Positions 51,783 to 60,175 of a stretch of 64,000 bases of DNA are shown piece by piece; position 1 is the first letter of the stretch, and each line of letters begins with the position of its first letter. The position numbers were made by a program, and so were the translations under genes. This stretch comes from CAKSHP01 sp045636325 (GTDB lineage: Bacteria > Bacillota > Clostridia > UBA1381 > UMGS1253): positions 86,723 through 150,722 of the forward strand of contig JAZTXH010000008.1 in the NCBI GenBank assembly GCA_045636325.1, read 5' to 3'. The notes under the pieces were generated by a model. The model worked only from the letters and a program-made list of their open reading frames with translations. It was not told the origin of the DNA and ran no database searches.

Positions 51783-53075
51783 ATGAATTTAACAGAATAT
51801 ATAAAAAACAATTTTAATATTTCCCGGGAAGTAATCGATTTAACAAATGAAGCTGAAGCTATAGTAAAGCCATATTTTAATCAAATTGATAATATAGCTT
51901 TAATTAACCAAGCTCGGGTAATGAAAGCATTTTCTGATAATAGAATAAGCGAATCTCATTTTATGTCTACAACCGGATATGGATATAATGACCTGGGAAG
52001 AGATGCAATAGACAATGTGTATGCGCAGGTTTTTGGCACAAAAGATGCCCTTGTAAGACATAATATAATTTCAGGAACACATGCTATTTCCACCGCACTA
52101 TGGTCAGTTTTACGTCCTGGTGACACTTTAGTAGCTGTTACGGGAAACCCATATGATACTTTAGGTGGTGTCATTGGTAAAAAAGGTGACAATACAGGTT
52201 GTTTGGCTGATTTTGGTGTGAATTATAGAGAAGTGCCATTAACAGAAGATTTTTTACCTGACTTCAAAAATATAAAACACACCATTTCTGATAATAGTGT
52301 AAAGGCAGTTATTATGCAACGTTCAAAGGGATATGCATGGAGAAATACTTTTAGTGTTGACCAACTTGATGAAATAATTGATTTTGTACATTCAGTTAAT
52401 GAAAACATAGTTTGCATAGTTGATAACTGTTACGGCGAATTTGCAGATATAAGAGAGCCTAAAGGAGATTTGCTTGCTGGTTCTCTTATAAAAAATCCAG
52501 GTGGTGGCATAGCTAATACGGGTGGATATATAGCAGGAAAAAAAGAGTATGTGAATCTTGCTGCTGACAGACTTTCAAGTATTGGAGCAGGAAAAGAGTG
52601 CGGAGCATCTCTTAATCAAAATAAGCCAATGCTACAAGGTTTCTTTATGGCACCGCACGTTACATCTCAGGCAATTAAAGCATCTTATTTATGTGGAGCA
52701 ATTTTTGAAAAATTAGGTTTTGAAGTTTGTCCAAAAGTAAATGAGCCCCATTGCGATATAATAACTTCTATCAAATTTTTAAAACCTGAGCTTGTTATAG
52801 CATTTTGTAAAGGTATACAGAAAGGCGCTCCGATAGATTCTTTTGTCGAACCTGAGCCATGGGATATGCCGGGGTATACAGATCAAGTGATAATGGCTGC
52901 AGGCGCGTTTTGTCAGGGTTCATCAATAGAATTAAGCGCAGATGCTCCTATTAGGAAACCATATATTGCATATATTCAGGGTGGACTTACTTATGAATCT
53001 GCTAAAATTGGAATAATGGTAGGTGCTCAAAGAGTTATAGATGAATATGCTAATATAAACAAAGCGGTGTTATAA
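51783..53075 (+). CDS. methionine gamma-lyase family PLP protein (YnbB-like)
   Basis: 430 residues from ATG 51783, GAGGA upstream; the longer frame from 51729 lacks one. Family often named aluminium resistance protein. PLP-fold evidence: ISGTHAISTALWSVLRPGDTLV, IVDNCYGEFADIREP, and the Lys-bearing LIKNPGGGIANTGGYIAG. The substrate is undetermined. It may share the iorAB transcript (75-bp gap without terminator). Confidence 0.88.
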   Translation: MNLTEYIKNNFNISREVIDLTNEAEAIVKPYFNQIDNIALINQARVMKAFSDNRISESHFMSTTGYGYNDLGRDAIDNVYAQVFGTKDALVRHNIISGTHAISTALWSVLRPGDTLVAVTGNPYDTLGGVIGKKGDNTGCLADFGVNYREVPLTEDFLPDFKNIKHTISDNSVKAVIMQRSKGYAWRNTFSVDQLDEIIDFVHSVNENIVCIVDNCYGEFADIREPKGDLLAGSLIKNPGGGIANTGGYIAGKKEYVNLAADRLSSIGAGKECGASLNQNKPMLQGFFMAPHVTSQAIKASYLCGAIFEKLGFEVCPKVNEPHCDIITSIKFLKPELVIAFCKGIQKGAPIDSFVEPEPWDMPGYTDQVIMAAGAFCQGSSIELSADAPIRKPYIAYIQGGLTYESAKIGIMVGAQRVIDEYANINKAVL

Positions 53076-53133
53076 AAAGATGTATAATACTTTAAAGTTA
53101 TATTAAAATAATTGTAAGGAGGTGTGTTGAATT

Positions 53134-53289
53134 ATGAAAAAATATGTGTGTCCTTGCGGATATGTATACGATCCCGAAATTGGTGATCCCGATAACGGAA
53201 TTGCCCCTGGCACAGCGTGGGTAGATGTCAGTGAAGACTGGGTTTGCCCTGTATGCGGTCTTGGTAAAGACGCTTTTGAAGAAGAGTAA
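53134..53289 (+). CDS. rubredoxin
   Basis: 51 residues with AAGGAGG upstream. Two iron-binding knuckles, here CPCGY and CPVCGLG, in the classical rubredoxin frame KKYVCPCGYVYDPEIGDP ... WVCPVCGLGKDAFE. The first knuckle reads CPC-G-Y: CxxCG is contracted to C-P-C-G, so one spacer residue is missing relative to CxxCGY. It carries electrons in anaerobes, often for oxidative-stress defence. Confidence 0.93.
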   Translation: MKKYVCPCGYVYDPEIGDPDNGIAPGTAWVDVSEDWVCPVCGLGKDAFEEE

Positions 53290-53292
53290 TTT

Positions 53293-53334
53293 AAAAAATA
53301 AGGAATGTTTTATTTTATACATTCCTTATTTTTT
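53293..53334 (+). terminator. terminator of rubredoxin
   Basis: 15-bp stem AAAAAATAAGGAATG / CATTCCTTATTTTTT. Confidence 0.85.
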
Positions 53335-53363
53335 ATCATGCAATAAATTTAATGATTAATATA

Positions 53364-53415
53364 TCGCACCAAAAAACGACAGCAATCTGTCGATTACTAT
53401 CGTTTTTTGGTGCGA
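53364..53415 (-). terminator. inverted repeat overlapping the 3' end of tRNA-Leu
   Basis: Perfect 16-bp arms TCGCACCAAAAAACGA (53364-53379) and TCGTTTTTTGGTGCGA (53400-53415). The right arm contains the last eight nucleotides of the tRNA including CCA. Inside lies a second small stem CGACAG / CTGTCG. Probably works as terminator. Confidence 0.65.
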
Positions 53416-53491
53416 GTGACGGGACTTGAACCCGTACGTCGTGGACACACGCCCCTCAAACGTGCCTGTCTGCCGATTCCAGCACACTCGC
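53408..53491 (-). tRNA. tRNA-Leu (anticodon GAG)
   Basis: Class II tRNA with long variable arm. Acceptor GCGAGTG / CACTCGC, anticodon stem CACGT / GCGTG around TTGAGGG (anticodon GAG), T arm ACGGG TTCAAGT CCCGT. CCA encoded. Confidence 0.95.
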
Positions 53492-53609
53492 ATATACTCA
53501 TAAACAACGTAGAGTATTATACTATATATTTTTTTATTTGTCAACCCCTTGTATTTATTTTTTTTATATGATACAATATATAAAAATATAGTTTTTTGAG
53601 GTAATAAAT

Positions 53610-54146
53610 ATGGACGTTTTTTGTGAATATATAGTAAAGAAAAAAATGGGAGCAAAAGAAATTCTTATTATTTTTGCTTTAATTATAGCTGGATTATTAT
53701 TAAGTATATTAGGATTTGCTTTAGCTGCAATTTTTGCTTCCGAAATTTCATTTACAATTTATATATCAGTTTTAATAGTATTGTGGTATTTCGTTTATAT
53801 ATACATCACTAGGCAAAATATTGAATATGAATTTACATTTACCAATGGCGAATTGGATGTAGATCAGATATTTTCAAAAAAACGCAGAGTCCACATTCTC
53901 TCTGTAAGAGTGCGTGAGTTTGAAATTTGTGCACCGATTGATGATAAGGAATATAAAAAAGAGTTTGAAAGTGCAAAACACTTAAAGAAAATATATAGTG
54001 CACACAGTTCATCAAGAAATGGTAATGTGTATTTTGCAGACTTTTATTTAAATGCGGAAAAAGTAAGACTTATTTTTGAACCATCAGTAAATATGATAAG
54101 AAAGATGAAATTGTATAACAAAAAGAATATTCACCTGAAGGAGTAG
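53610..54146 (+). CDS. DUF6106-like membrane protein
   Basis: 178 residues. Two membrane segments (ILIIFALIIAGLLLSILGFALAAIF; IYISVLIVLWYFVYIYI), then a cytoplasmic PH-like beta domain (EYEFTFTNGELDVDQIFSKKRRVHIL, VYFADFYLNAEKVRLIFEPS). Common hypothetical protein in Clostridia. Eight bases before acpS, so probably in its operon. Function unknown. Confidence 0.7.
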   Translation: MDVFCEYIVKKKMGAKEILIIFALIIAGLLLSILGFALAAIFASEISFTIYISVLIVLWYFVYIYITRQNIEYEFTFTNGELDVDQIFSKKRRVHILSVRVREFEICAPIDDKEYKKEFESAKHLKKIYSAHSSSRNGNVYFADFYLNAEKVRLIFEPSVNMIRKMKLYNKKNIHLKE

Positions 54147-54153
54147 AAGTTGC

Positions 54154-54525
54154 ATGATACTGGGGTTAGGCATCGATGTTGTTGAAAATGAAAGAATTAA
54201 AGATATGAAATTTCTTAACGAGTTTATAAAAAAACATTTTACACAAAATGAACGCATTTTGTTTGTCAAGGACGACAAAATCAAATATAACACAGTCTCT
54301 AACAACTTTGCAGGAAAAGAAGCGTTTTCCAAGGCTATAGGAACAGGAATGAGAGGGTTTTTGTTATCGGAAATTGAAATTTTGCGAGATGAAGTAGGTA
54401 AGCCGTATTTAAATTTGTACGGAAAGGCAAGGGATGCTTTTGAAGCTATTGGTGGCAAAAATCTCCATATATCAATAAGCGATACCGATAATATATCAAT
54501 TGCAGTTGTTATTATTGAGGGGTGA
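54154..54525 (+). CDS. acpS: holo-[acyl-carrier-protein] synthase
   Basis: 123 residues. Transfers 4'-phosphopantetheine from CoA to ACP. Motifs GLGIDVVENERI at the N-terminus with the Mg-binding Asp, FAGKEAFSKAIGTGM (WxxKEA-type), and HISISDTDNISIAVVII. Followed four bases later by nnrD, the usual acpS-nnr-alr order. Confidence 0.96.
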   Translation: MILGLGIDVVENERIKDMKFLNEFIKKHFTQNERILFVKDDKIKYNTVSNNFAGKEAFSKAIGTGMRGFLLSEIEILRDEVGKPYLNLYGKARDAFEAIGGKNLHISISDTDNISIAVVIIEG

Positions 54526-54529
54526 ATTT

Positions 54530-56038
54530 ATGTATATTTTATCTGGTTCACAAATAAAAGAAATTGATAATAAAGTTATAAATGAACTTGGTATTCATTC
54601 TTTGGTTTTGATGGAAAGAGCAGCCTTGGAAACCGTCAAATTTATTGAAGAAAAATTTGATGCATCAAACAGATGCGTTGTAATATGCGGAAAGGGTAAT
54701 AATGGTGGCGATGGTTTTGCCATCGCGAGAATACTTTTTCTAAAAGGATTCGATGTTAAAATAATTTCGTTCACCTCACCTGCGTTTTTTTCGGAGGATT
54801 GCAAGAAAAATTACGAAATTACACAAAAATTACGAATTGATATTATTAGCGATCTTAAAGATTTTGAAACAGTAATAAAAGATGCTGATTTCACAGTAGA
54901 TGCTTTATTTGGATTTGGTTTTAAAGGAACACTTTCAGGCTTTGAATTTGAAATTGTTAAAATAATTAATAATTATTCAAAGTATACATATAGCGTTGAT
55001 ATACCAAGCGGTGTAAACTCTGATGACTCTCAGATACACTCTGAAGCAGTTTTTGCCGATGAAACAATTACATTTACCACATATAAAAAGTCTGCGTTTC
55101 TTTTTCCTTCGGCGGAACACTATGGAAAAATAAGGGTTGCAGATATAGGCATCCCACCCGCATTTGTGAAGTCAGATATTTCCACGATTAACAGTATAAA
55201 AATCGATGAGCGTTGTAAAAATCTAAATAAATCATCCTCCGGCAAAGTGCTTATCATTGCAGGCAGTGCCGGTTATAGCGGAGCTGCATATCTTGCTTCA
55301 ATTGCGGCTCTTAGAAGCGGTGCTGGGCTTGTAACCATTGCAGTCCCCGAATGTATTTCACAGGCAATGGAGCAAAAAACAACTGAGGTAATGACGATTT
55401 CGTTCGAAGATGATAACGGGTGCTTTTCTTACAATGCGAAAGATAAGCTTGCTGAAATAATAAATAATTATGATTCTGTAGTTTTTGGTCCGGGCGTTGG
55501 CAGAAATGTAACAATAAAGAAAATTCTCATTACTTTGCTTAATACATGCAAAGTCCCTTTTGTTATTGATGCTGATGGGCTTTATGCATTAAAAGATTGT
55601 CTGGATGTTTTAAACGATGCAATGTGTGAAATAATTATTACACCTCACAGTAGGGAAATGGCAAGACTTTTAGGTGAGGATGTTGATTATATCGAGAGTA
55701 ACAGATATGATGTTTGCCGCAATTTTTCTGAAGAATATGCGGTTTGTACTGTGCTAAAAGGTGCATATACACTTATTTGTGATAAAAGTGGTGAAATATG
55801 TGTAAACATCAACACTGCAAATCCGGGTATGGCAACTGCAGGTAGCGGTGATGTTTTATCCGGAATAATTGCAACCTTTGCAGCAAGAAACTCTTCAATT
55901 TTTGAAGCAGGATGTAAGGGTGTGTATATACACGGAGCTGCAGGAGATTTTGCAAGTGAAGAATTTGGTGAAGATGCTTTAATTGCCCGAGATATAGTCA
56001 AAAACATAGGCAATGCAATTAAAAGTGTTTTAAATTGA
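54530..56038 (+). CDS. nnr: bifunctional NAD(P)H-hydrate epimerase / dehydratase
   Basis: 502 residues from ATG 54530 (GAGGGG upstream). N-terminal YjeF_N epimerase (~1-210: VVICGKGNNGGDGFAIARIL, VDIPSGVNSD) fused to a C-terminal ribokinase-like ADP-dependent dehydratase (~215-500: GKVLIIAGSAGYSGAAYLA, FGPGVGRN, FVIDADGLYAL, ITPHSREMARLLG, PGMATAGSGDVLSGIIA). Repairs hydrated NAD(P)H. Confidence 0.96.
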   Translation: MYILSGSQIKEIDNKVINELGIHSLVLMERAALETVKFIEEKFDASNRCVVICGKGNNGGDGFAIARILFLKGFDVKIISFTSPAFFSEDCKKNYEITQKLRIDIISDLKDFETVIKDADFTVDALFGFGFKGTLSGFEFEIVKIINNYSKYTYSVDIPSGVNSDDSQIHSEAVFADETITFTTYKKSAFLFPSAEHYGKIRVADIGIPPAFVKSDISTINSIKIDERCKNLNKSSSGKVLIIAGSAGYSGAAYLASIAALRSGAGLVTIAVPECISQAMEQKTTEVMTISFEDDNGCFSYNAKDKLAEIINNYDSVVFGPGVGRNVTIKKILITLLNTCKVPFVIDADGLYALKDCLDVLNDAMCEIIITPHSREMARLLGEDVDYIESNRYDVCRNFSEEYAVCTVLKGAYTLICDKSGEICVNINTANPGMATAGSGDVLSGIIATFAARNSSIFEAGCKGVYIHGAAGDFASEEFGEDALIARDIVKNIGNAIKSVLN

Positions 56039-56090
56039 TTTCCTGTAACATGTAAATATTAAATTCATATATTATTTAGGAGATGTTTTT

Positions 56091-57251
56091 GTGAATTACA
56101 CAACCAGAAGTTGGGTAGAAATAGATTTAAACGCCCTTGAAGATAATATTAGAAATATAAAAAAGATAACTAATGCTAAAATAATAGCGGTAGTAAAAGC
56201 TGATGCATATGGTCATGGCGCTGATATGTGTGCAGATATTTTACTGAACGGTGTAGATATGCTAGCCGTTGCTTGCATTGATGAAGCTCGTCTGCTTAGA
56301 AATAAGTTTAAAAATGTTCCGATTCTGATTCTTGGAAGCTCCGGAACAGATGCATACAGAGACATTGTAGATCTTAACATTACAGCATCTGTGTGTTCTT
56401 TAAAAGAAGCTGTAATGTTAAATGAATGTGCAAAAAGCTCTTGCAAAAAGGCAAAAATACACATTAAAATAGACAGCGGAATGGGTAGGCTTGGTTTTCA
56501 GATATCGGATTCTTATTTTTATGAAACTATAGAAACAATAAAAGAAATTAATTTATTGGAGCACATTGAAGCAGAAGGTATATTTACCCATTTCTCTATG
56601 GCCGACGAAAGCTATGAATACACTAGAATTCAATTTGATAAATTTAAAAAACTGTGTGATGCCTTAGAAGTTGAAGGTATTAAATTTAAGCTTCGACATT
56701 GCAGTAACAGTGCGGCTACTGTGTTATACCCTGAGTTTCATTTGGATGCCGTTCGTCCAGGTATAATTATGTACGGATATACTCCTTCTGATTTAGTAAA
56801 AGATAAGATAGGGCTTACTCCAGTGATGAGTATAAAGAGCCGCATTACACATATCAAGCATTTGGACGAAGGTAGTTTTGTCAGTTATGGAAATGAATAT
56901 ATAACTCGAAAAAGTGAAAAAATAGCCACGGTTCCAATTGGTTATGCTGATGGCTTTCTGCGTGGTAACGCTAATCAAGCTTGTTTTATTCACAAAGGAA
57001 AACTTTTGCCAGTTGTAGGCAGAATTTGTATGGATCAATGTATGATTAATGCCGATGGTGTAAATAATATACGTGTAGGGGATATTGTTACTGTTATCGG
57101 CAGTGAAAATGGACTTTCAATTACTGCCGATGATATTGCGAACAACTTAGGAACAATAAATTATGAAGTTATATGTATAATTTCAAAAAGATTGCCAAGA
57201 ATTTATATAAAAGACAGAGAAATTGTTGAATGCCTGCCAAAGCAGGAATAA
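56091..57251 (+). CDS. alr: alanine racemase
   Basis: 386 residues, GTG start at 56091 with AGGAG eight bases upstream. PLP-lysine in IIAVVKADAYGHGA (~36-44), catalytic Tyr in SYGNEY, GYADGFLRG and VGRICMDQCMINA. It makes D-alanine for peptidoglycan. It precedes the MazEF-type module, the conserved Firmicutes context. Confidence 0.96.
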   Translation: MNYTTRSWVEIDLNALEDNIRNIKKITNAKIIAVVKADAYGHGADMCADILLNGVDMLAVACIDEARLLRNKFKNVPILILGSSGTDAYRDIVDLNITASVCSLKEAVMLNECAKSSCKKAKIHIKIDSGMGRLGFQISDSYFYETIETIKEINLLEHIEAEGIFTHFSMADESYEYTRIQFDKFKKLCDALEVEGIKFKLRHCSNSAATVLYPEFHLDAVRPGIIMYGYTPSDLVKDKIGLTPVMSIKSRITHIKHLDEGSFVSYGNEYITRKSEKIATVPIGYADGFLRGNANQACFIHKGKLLPVVGRICMDQCMINADGVNNIRVGDIVTVIGSENGLSITADDIANNLGTINYEVICIISKRLPRIYIKDREIVECLPKQE

Positions 57252-57258
57252 ACTTCTA

Positions 57259-57287
57259 TTGACTTAAAGACATATTTACGTTATAAT
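57259..57287 (+). promoter_or_regulatory. promoter of the antitoxin-toxin pair
   Basis: TTGACT (57259-57264), 17-bp spacer, TATAAT (57282-57287). ACGTTATA (57278-57285) overlaps the -10. Confidence 0.7.
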
Positions 57288-57316
57288 TTTGTATATAAGA
57301 TAAGTATATACACGGA

Positions 57317-57328
57317 TATAACGTTATA
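57317..57328. promoter_or_regulatory. palindromic operator-like site
   Basis: Perfect palindrome TATAACGTTATA; its half ACGTTATA recurs over the -10 box 32 bp upstream. Likely bound by the ribbon-helix-helix antitoxin for autoregulation (inference). Confidence 0.45.
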
Positions 57329-57408
57329 TTATGTTAAACAGGTATAGCGATTGTCCTTGTAAATTTTACCCTTTGACGGTGGATTTTGAGGAATAGGGAG
57401 GGTAGCAT

Positions 57409-57696
57409 ATGCCTGATTTAAAAAAGATATTAATAGCAGTTTCCAATTCAACAAATAACGACCTTTGTTATTTTTCAAAAGCTTTGAAACAAAGCAAAAG
57501 TGATATTGTACGTGCAGCGTTGGATGAGTATATAAAAAAACTGAAACGTGCAGAACTTGAAGAAAAACTTAAACAAGGCTATGCTCAAATGTCTGACATT
57601 AATTTAACTCTTGCAGAGATGTATTTTGATGCCGAAGATAATGATTATAAAGGCTATGAGGAAAAACTATCGGAGAGTGAAAAGTGTGAATGTTAA
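57409..57696 (+). CDS. ndoAI: MazE-like antitoxin (EndoAI type)
   Basis: 95 residues with GGGAGGG upstream. Ribbon-helix-helix N-terminus (KKILIAVSNSTNNDLCYFSKALKQSKSDIVRAALDEYIKK, here cited in parts KKILIAVS and SDIVRAALDEYIKK), then an acidic C-terminal tail that blocks the toxin active site in this family. Its last 11 bases overlap the toxin gene. Confidence 0.85.
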   Translation: MPDLKKILIAVSNSTNNDLCYFSKALKQSKSDIVRAALDEYIKKLKRAELEEKLKQGYAQMSDINLTLAEMYFDAEDNDYKGYEEKLSESEKCEC

Positions 57697-58036
57697 ACGA
57701 GGCGATATTTATTACGCTGATTTAAGCCCTGTAATAGGCTCAGAACAAGGAGGTATAAGACCCGTTTTAGTTGTACAGAATGATATAGGCAATAAATATA
57801 GCCCAACGGTTATAGTTGCGGCAATAACATCGCAGATAAACAAAGCCAAAATGCCTACTCATATTGAAATAAATGCAACTGATTATGGTTTAAACAAAGA
57901 TTCTGTTATTTTACTTGAGCAGATACGTACAATTGATAAAAAGCGTTTACGTGAAAAAGCAGGGCACGTTGACAGTGAATTAATCAAATCAATTGATGAA
58001 GCTATTTCTATAAGTTTCGGTTTAAACAACTTTTAG
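57686..58036 (+). CDS. ndoA: MazF/PemK-type endoribonuclease toxin
   Basis: 116 residues from GTG 57686 (GGAGAG ~10 bases upstream); the longer frame from 57611 is out of register with the antitoxin context. MazF hallmarks: VKRGDIYYADLSPVIGSEQGGIRPVLVVQND at the N-terminus (Arg and the GSEQGG loop), VIVAAITSQ and LLEQIRTIDKKRL. It cleaves single-stranded RNA at short motifs. Translationally coupled to the antitoxin. Confidence 0.93.
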   Translation: MNVKRGDIYYADLSPVIGSEQGGIRPVLVVQNDIGNKYSPTVIVAAITSQINKAKMPTHIEINATDYGLNKDSVILLEQIRTIDKKRLREKAGHVDSELIKSIDEAISISFGLNNF

Positions 58037-58057
58037 ATATTTTAGGAGGATTTACAA

Positions 58058-58510
58058 ATGAAACGAATTTTGACTGCTGTAGTTTCCGTTTTAATCGTAT
58101 CGACAGTGATATTTGGTGTTTTTTATGCAGTTGCCTCAACACCTGCAACAGAGGCTGACCCTATCATTACAAAAAGCTATATTGATCAGGTTGTTGTTCC
58201 GCAGATTTATGCATACATAGACACTAATTCTGCCGAGGCTTCTGGTTTTAGGGTAGTTACGGTAAGTGCAGGGAAAACATTATACGGTGGCGAGGGAAGT
58301 GAATTTATTTTAAGGATGGGAACCGGAAAAATTATTGGTTCGGTTCGTGGCGGTTTTGCTGATGTTACAGCAGGTATTGATTTAACTCATAATGCTGATA
58401 TCCCAGCCAATCATTTGCTTGTATGTCCTTATCAGGATGGGCGCGGTCTAAAAATCAACTCAACAAATGATGCCTTAATTATGATTAAAGGCTCTTATAC
58501 AATAGAATAA
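58058..58510 (+). CDS. secreted or membrane-anchored hypothetical protein
   Basis: 150 residues, AGGAGG upstream. An N-terminal membrane segment (ILTAVVSVLIVSTVIFGVFYAV) is followed by a beta-rich outer part (FRVVTVSAGKTLYGGEGSEFILRMGTGKIIG, cited partly; then HNADIPANHLLVCPYQDGRGL). It resembles hypothetical proteins common in Clostridia beside surface proteins. Function unknown. Confidence 0.65.
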   Translation: MKRILTAVVSVLIVSTVIFGVFYAVASTPATEADPIITKSYIDQVVVPQIYAYIDTNSAEASGFRVVTVSAGKTLYGGEGSEFILRMGTGKIIGSVRGGFADVTAGIDLTHNADIPANHLLVCPYQDGRGLKINSTNDALIMIKGSYTIE

Positions 58511-58513
58511 AAC

Positions 58514-58550
58514 AAAAAAAGATTTGAGAGAGAAACTCAAATCTTTTTTT
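58514..58550. terminator. bidirectional terminator
   Basis: Stem AAAAAAAGATTTGAG / CTCAAATCTTTTTTT between convergent genes. Confidence 0.85.
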
Positions 58551-58553
58551 TGT

Positions 58554-60005
58554 TTACAGTTCAAGATAGGAAAAGTGCATATAATCTTTTGGATTACTCC
58601 ACTCATCGCCACCCCACGCAAAACCATATTTTGCAAATATACTGACAACCTCACCATCAGCAGGAAACGAGTAAACATCTTCGTATGGCTTCCAATACTT
58701 TCCCACACAAGAACCATTTTTATATATGCAATAATTTTCGTTATAATTCAAATCTATTGCAGTTCCGTAATTATGGTGCGAATAAGACCCGCTTGACATA
58801 GCAGAACGCCACGAATAAGCTCCTGCATCTTTGAATGGAAATTTTTCTTCTCCGTTGTAAATTTCGTTAAATACAATTTCAACTAGTTGCGCTACGTTTT
58901 TATGCACTTTTATACTCATTTGAGAAGTATATTTATTTCCATTTTTGTCTATTGCCCATACTTTAACGGTTACATCCTTCATCTGTAAATCAGCTTGGTC
59001 TTTTGAATTGATTTCACCATCAGCAAAAATGATTTGTTCTTTTTCCTCTAATGTGTAAAGTTCATTAGGATATGCCTGACCACATAAAGTTTTTATAACA
59101 TTACCATTTTCATCAATAGCATCAATTAAAATTTTATATTCTTTTCCGGCACGCATATTTTTCAAGGTGACCTCACATTGTGGTGATTTATATGATTTAA
59201 CAAATGTGTCTTCGTTTGTATACCAGAAGTTCTTTTTAGATAAATAAAGACCTATCCTGTATTCTGCAGCATTTAAAACGGGTTGCCATTTAACAGTAAG
59301 AGCTCTGTTCTGATAACCAACATGTTCAATTTCACCGGAGACATCACATTTCAACAAATCATACTGATTTAACGAAATATTATTTTTATCAAACAGGTTA
59401 TCTATACACCTTTTAACCATAACAATCGCTTGCTCTCTGGTGGTTGTTCCAAGAGGAGATAACGTGTTTTCACTTATGCCTTTTATTATATTATTTGTCA
59501 TACAAAATGCAATATTATCAGATGCCCATATAGCTAATGAGTTTTTATCTTTAAAATTTGCTATTTTATTGATAGACTCTATTGATATCTCGGTTGTATC
59601 TATTCCACACAAGTATAAGGTTCTGCATATTACAGTTGCAAGTTCTTGTCTTGTTATAGAATTATCAGGATAAAAATATCCATCGGGATATCCGTTTATA
59701 ATACCCATTTCAGCCGCACCACAAATAACAATGTCAAATGTATCGGCAAAACCTTCAATTCCAAAAGGAATCTCTTTTTTTGTAATATTTTTATATAGAT
59801 TAGTAATTAAATGGCAGAATTCCGCTCTTGTAATTGGGAGATCGTATTGTTTATTTTTTAAAATATCAGGCAGCAAATTCATAGAAATAATTTCTTCAAC
59901 ATCATTTTTTGCCCAATCACTGACGTTTGTTGCATGACCTACACTTATATTAAAAAAAACAATAATGCTAAGAATAATCGATAAAAATTTTATGGGCTTT
60001 TTCAC
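58554..60005 (-). CDS. SLH-domain surface protein with M15 D,D-carboxypeptidase domain
   Basis: 483 residues, GTG start at 60005 with AAAGGAG upstream. Signal peptide (FLSIILSIIVFFNISVGHA), then about three SLH-like repeats (~28-205; LPITRAEFCHLITNLY, ITRQELATVICRTLYLC, TTREQAIVMVKRCI), a fibronectin-III-like stretch (~220-320) and a VanY/M15 domain at the C-terminus. The M15 zinc ligands are seen in SSGSYSHHNYGTAIDLN and YMHFSY. Acts on cell-wall peptides while bound to secondary polymers. Confidence 0.85.
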   Translation of the reverse strand: MKKPIKFLSIILSIIVFFNISVGHATNVSDWAKNDVEEIISMNLLPDILKNKQYDLPITRAEFCHLITNLYKNITKKEIPFGIEGFADTFDIVICGAAEMGIINGYPDGYFYPDNSITRQELATVICRTLYLCGIDTTEISIESINKIANFKDKNSLAIWASDNIAFCMTNNIIKGISENTLSPLGTTTREQAIVMVKRCIDNLFDKNNISLNQYDLLKCDVSGEIEHVGYQNRALTVKWQPVLNAAEYRIGLYLSKKNFWYTNEDTFVKSYKSPQCEVTLKNMRAGKEYKILIDAIDENGNVIKTLCGQAYPNELYTLEEKEQIIFADGEINSKDQADLQMKDVTVKVWAIDKNGNKYTSQMSIKVHKNVAQLVEIVFNEIYNGEEKFPFKDAGAYSWRSAMSSGSYSHHNYGTAIDLNYNENYCIYKNGSCVGKYWKPYEDVYSFPADGEVVSIFAKYGFAWGGDEWSNPKDYMHFSYLEL

Positions 60006-60111
60006 AATTTATTTCTCCTTTGCAGTCTTACAGTATATTTAATATAATTATATCATAAAAAACGACAAATGTCATTGTTTTTTTATTAATTTTTTGTTTC
60101 CATTTTATATA

Positions 60112-60140
60112 TTGCTTTATTAAAGTAAATATGGTATAAT
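60112..60140 (+). promoter_or_regulatory. promoter of the DUF1385-prmC-rdgB operon
   Basis: TTGCTT (60112-60117), 17-bp spacer, TATAAT (60135-60140), 35 bp before the ATG. Confidence 0.6.
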
Positions 60141-60175
60141 GTCATATATGGACATAACGAAAGAGGTGTTGATAC

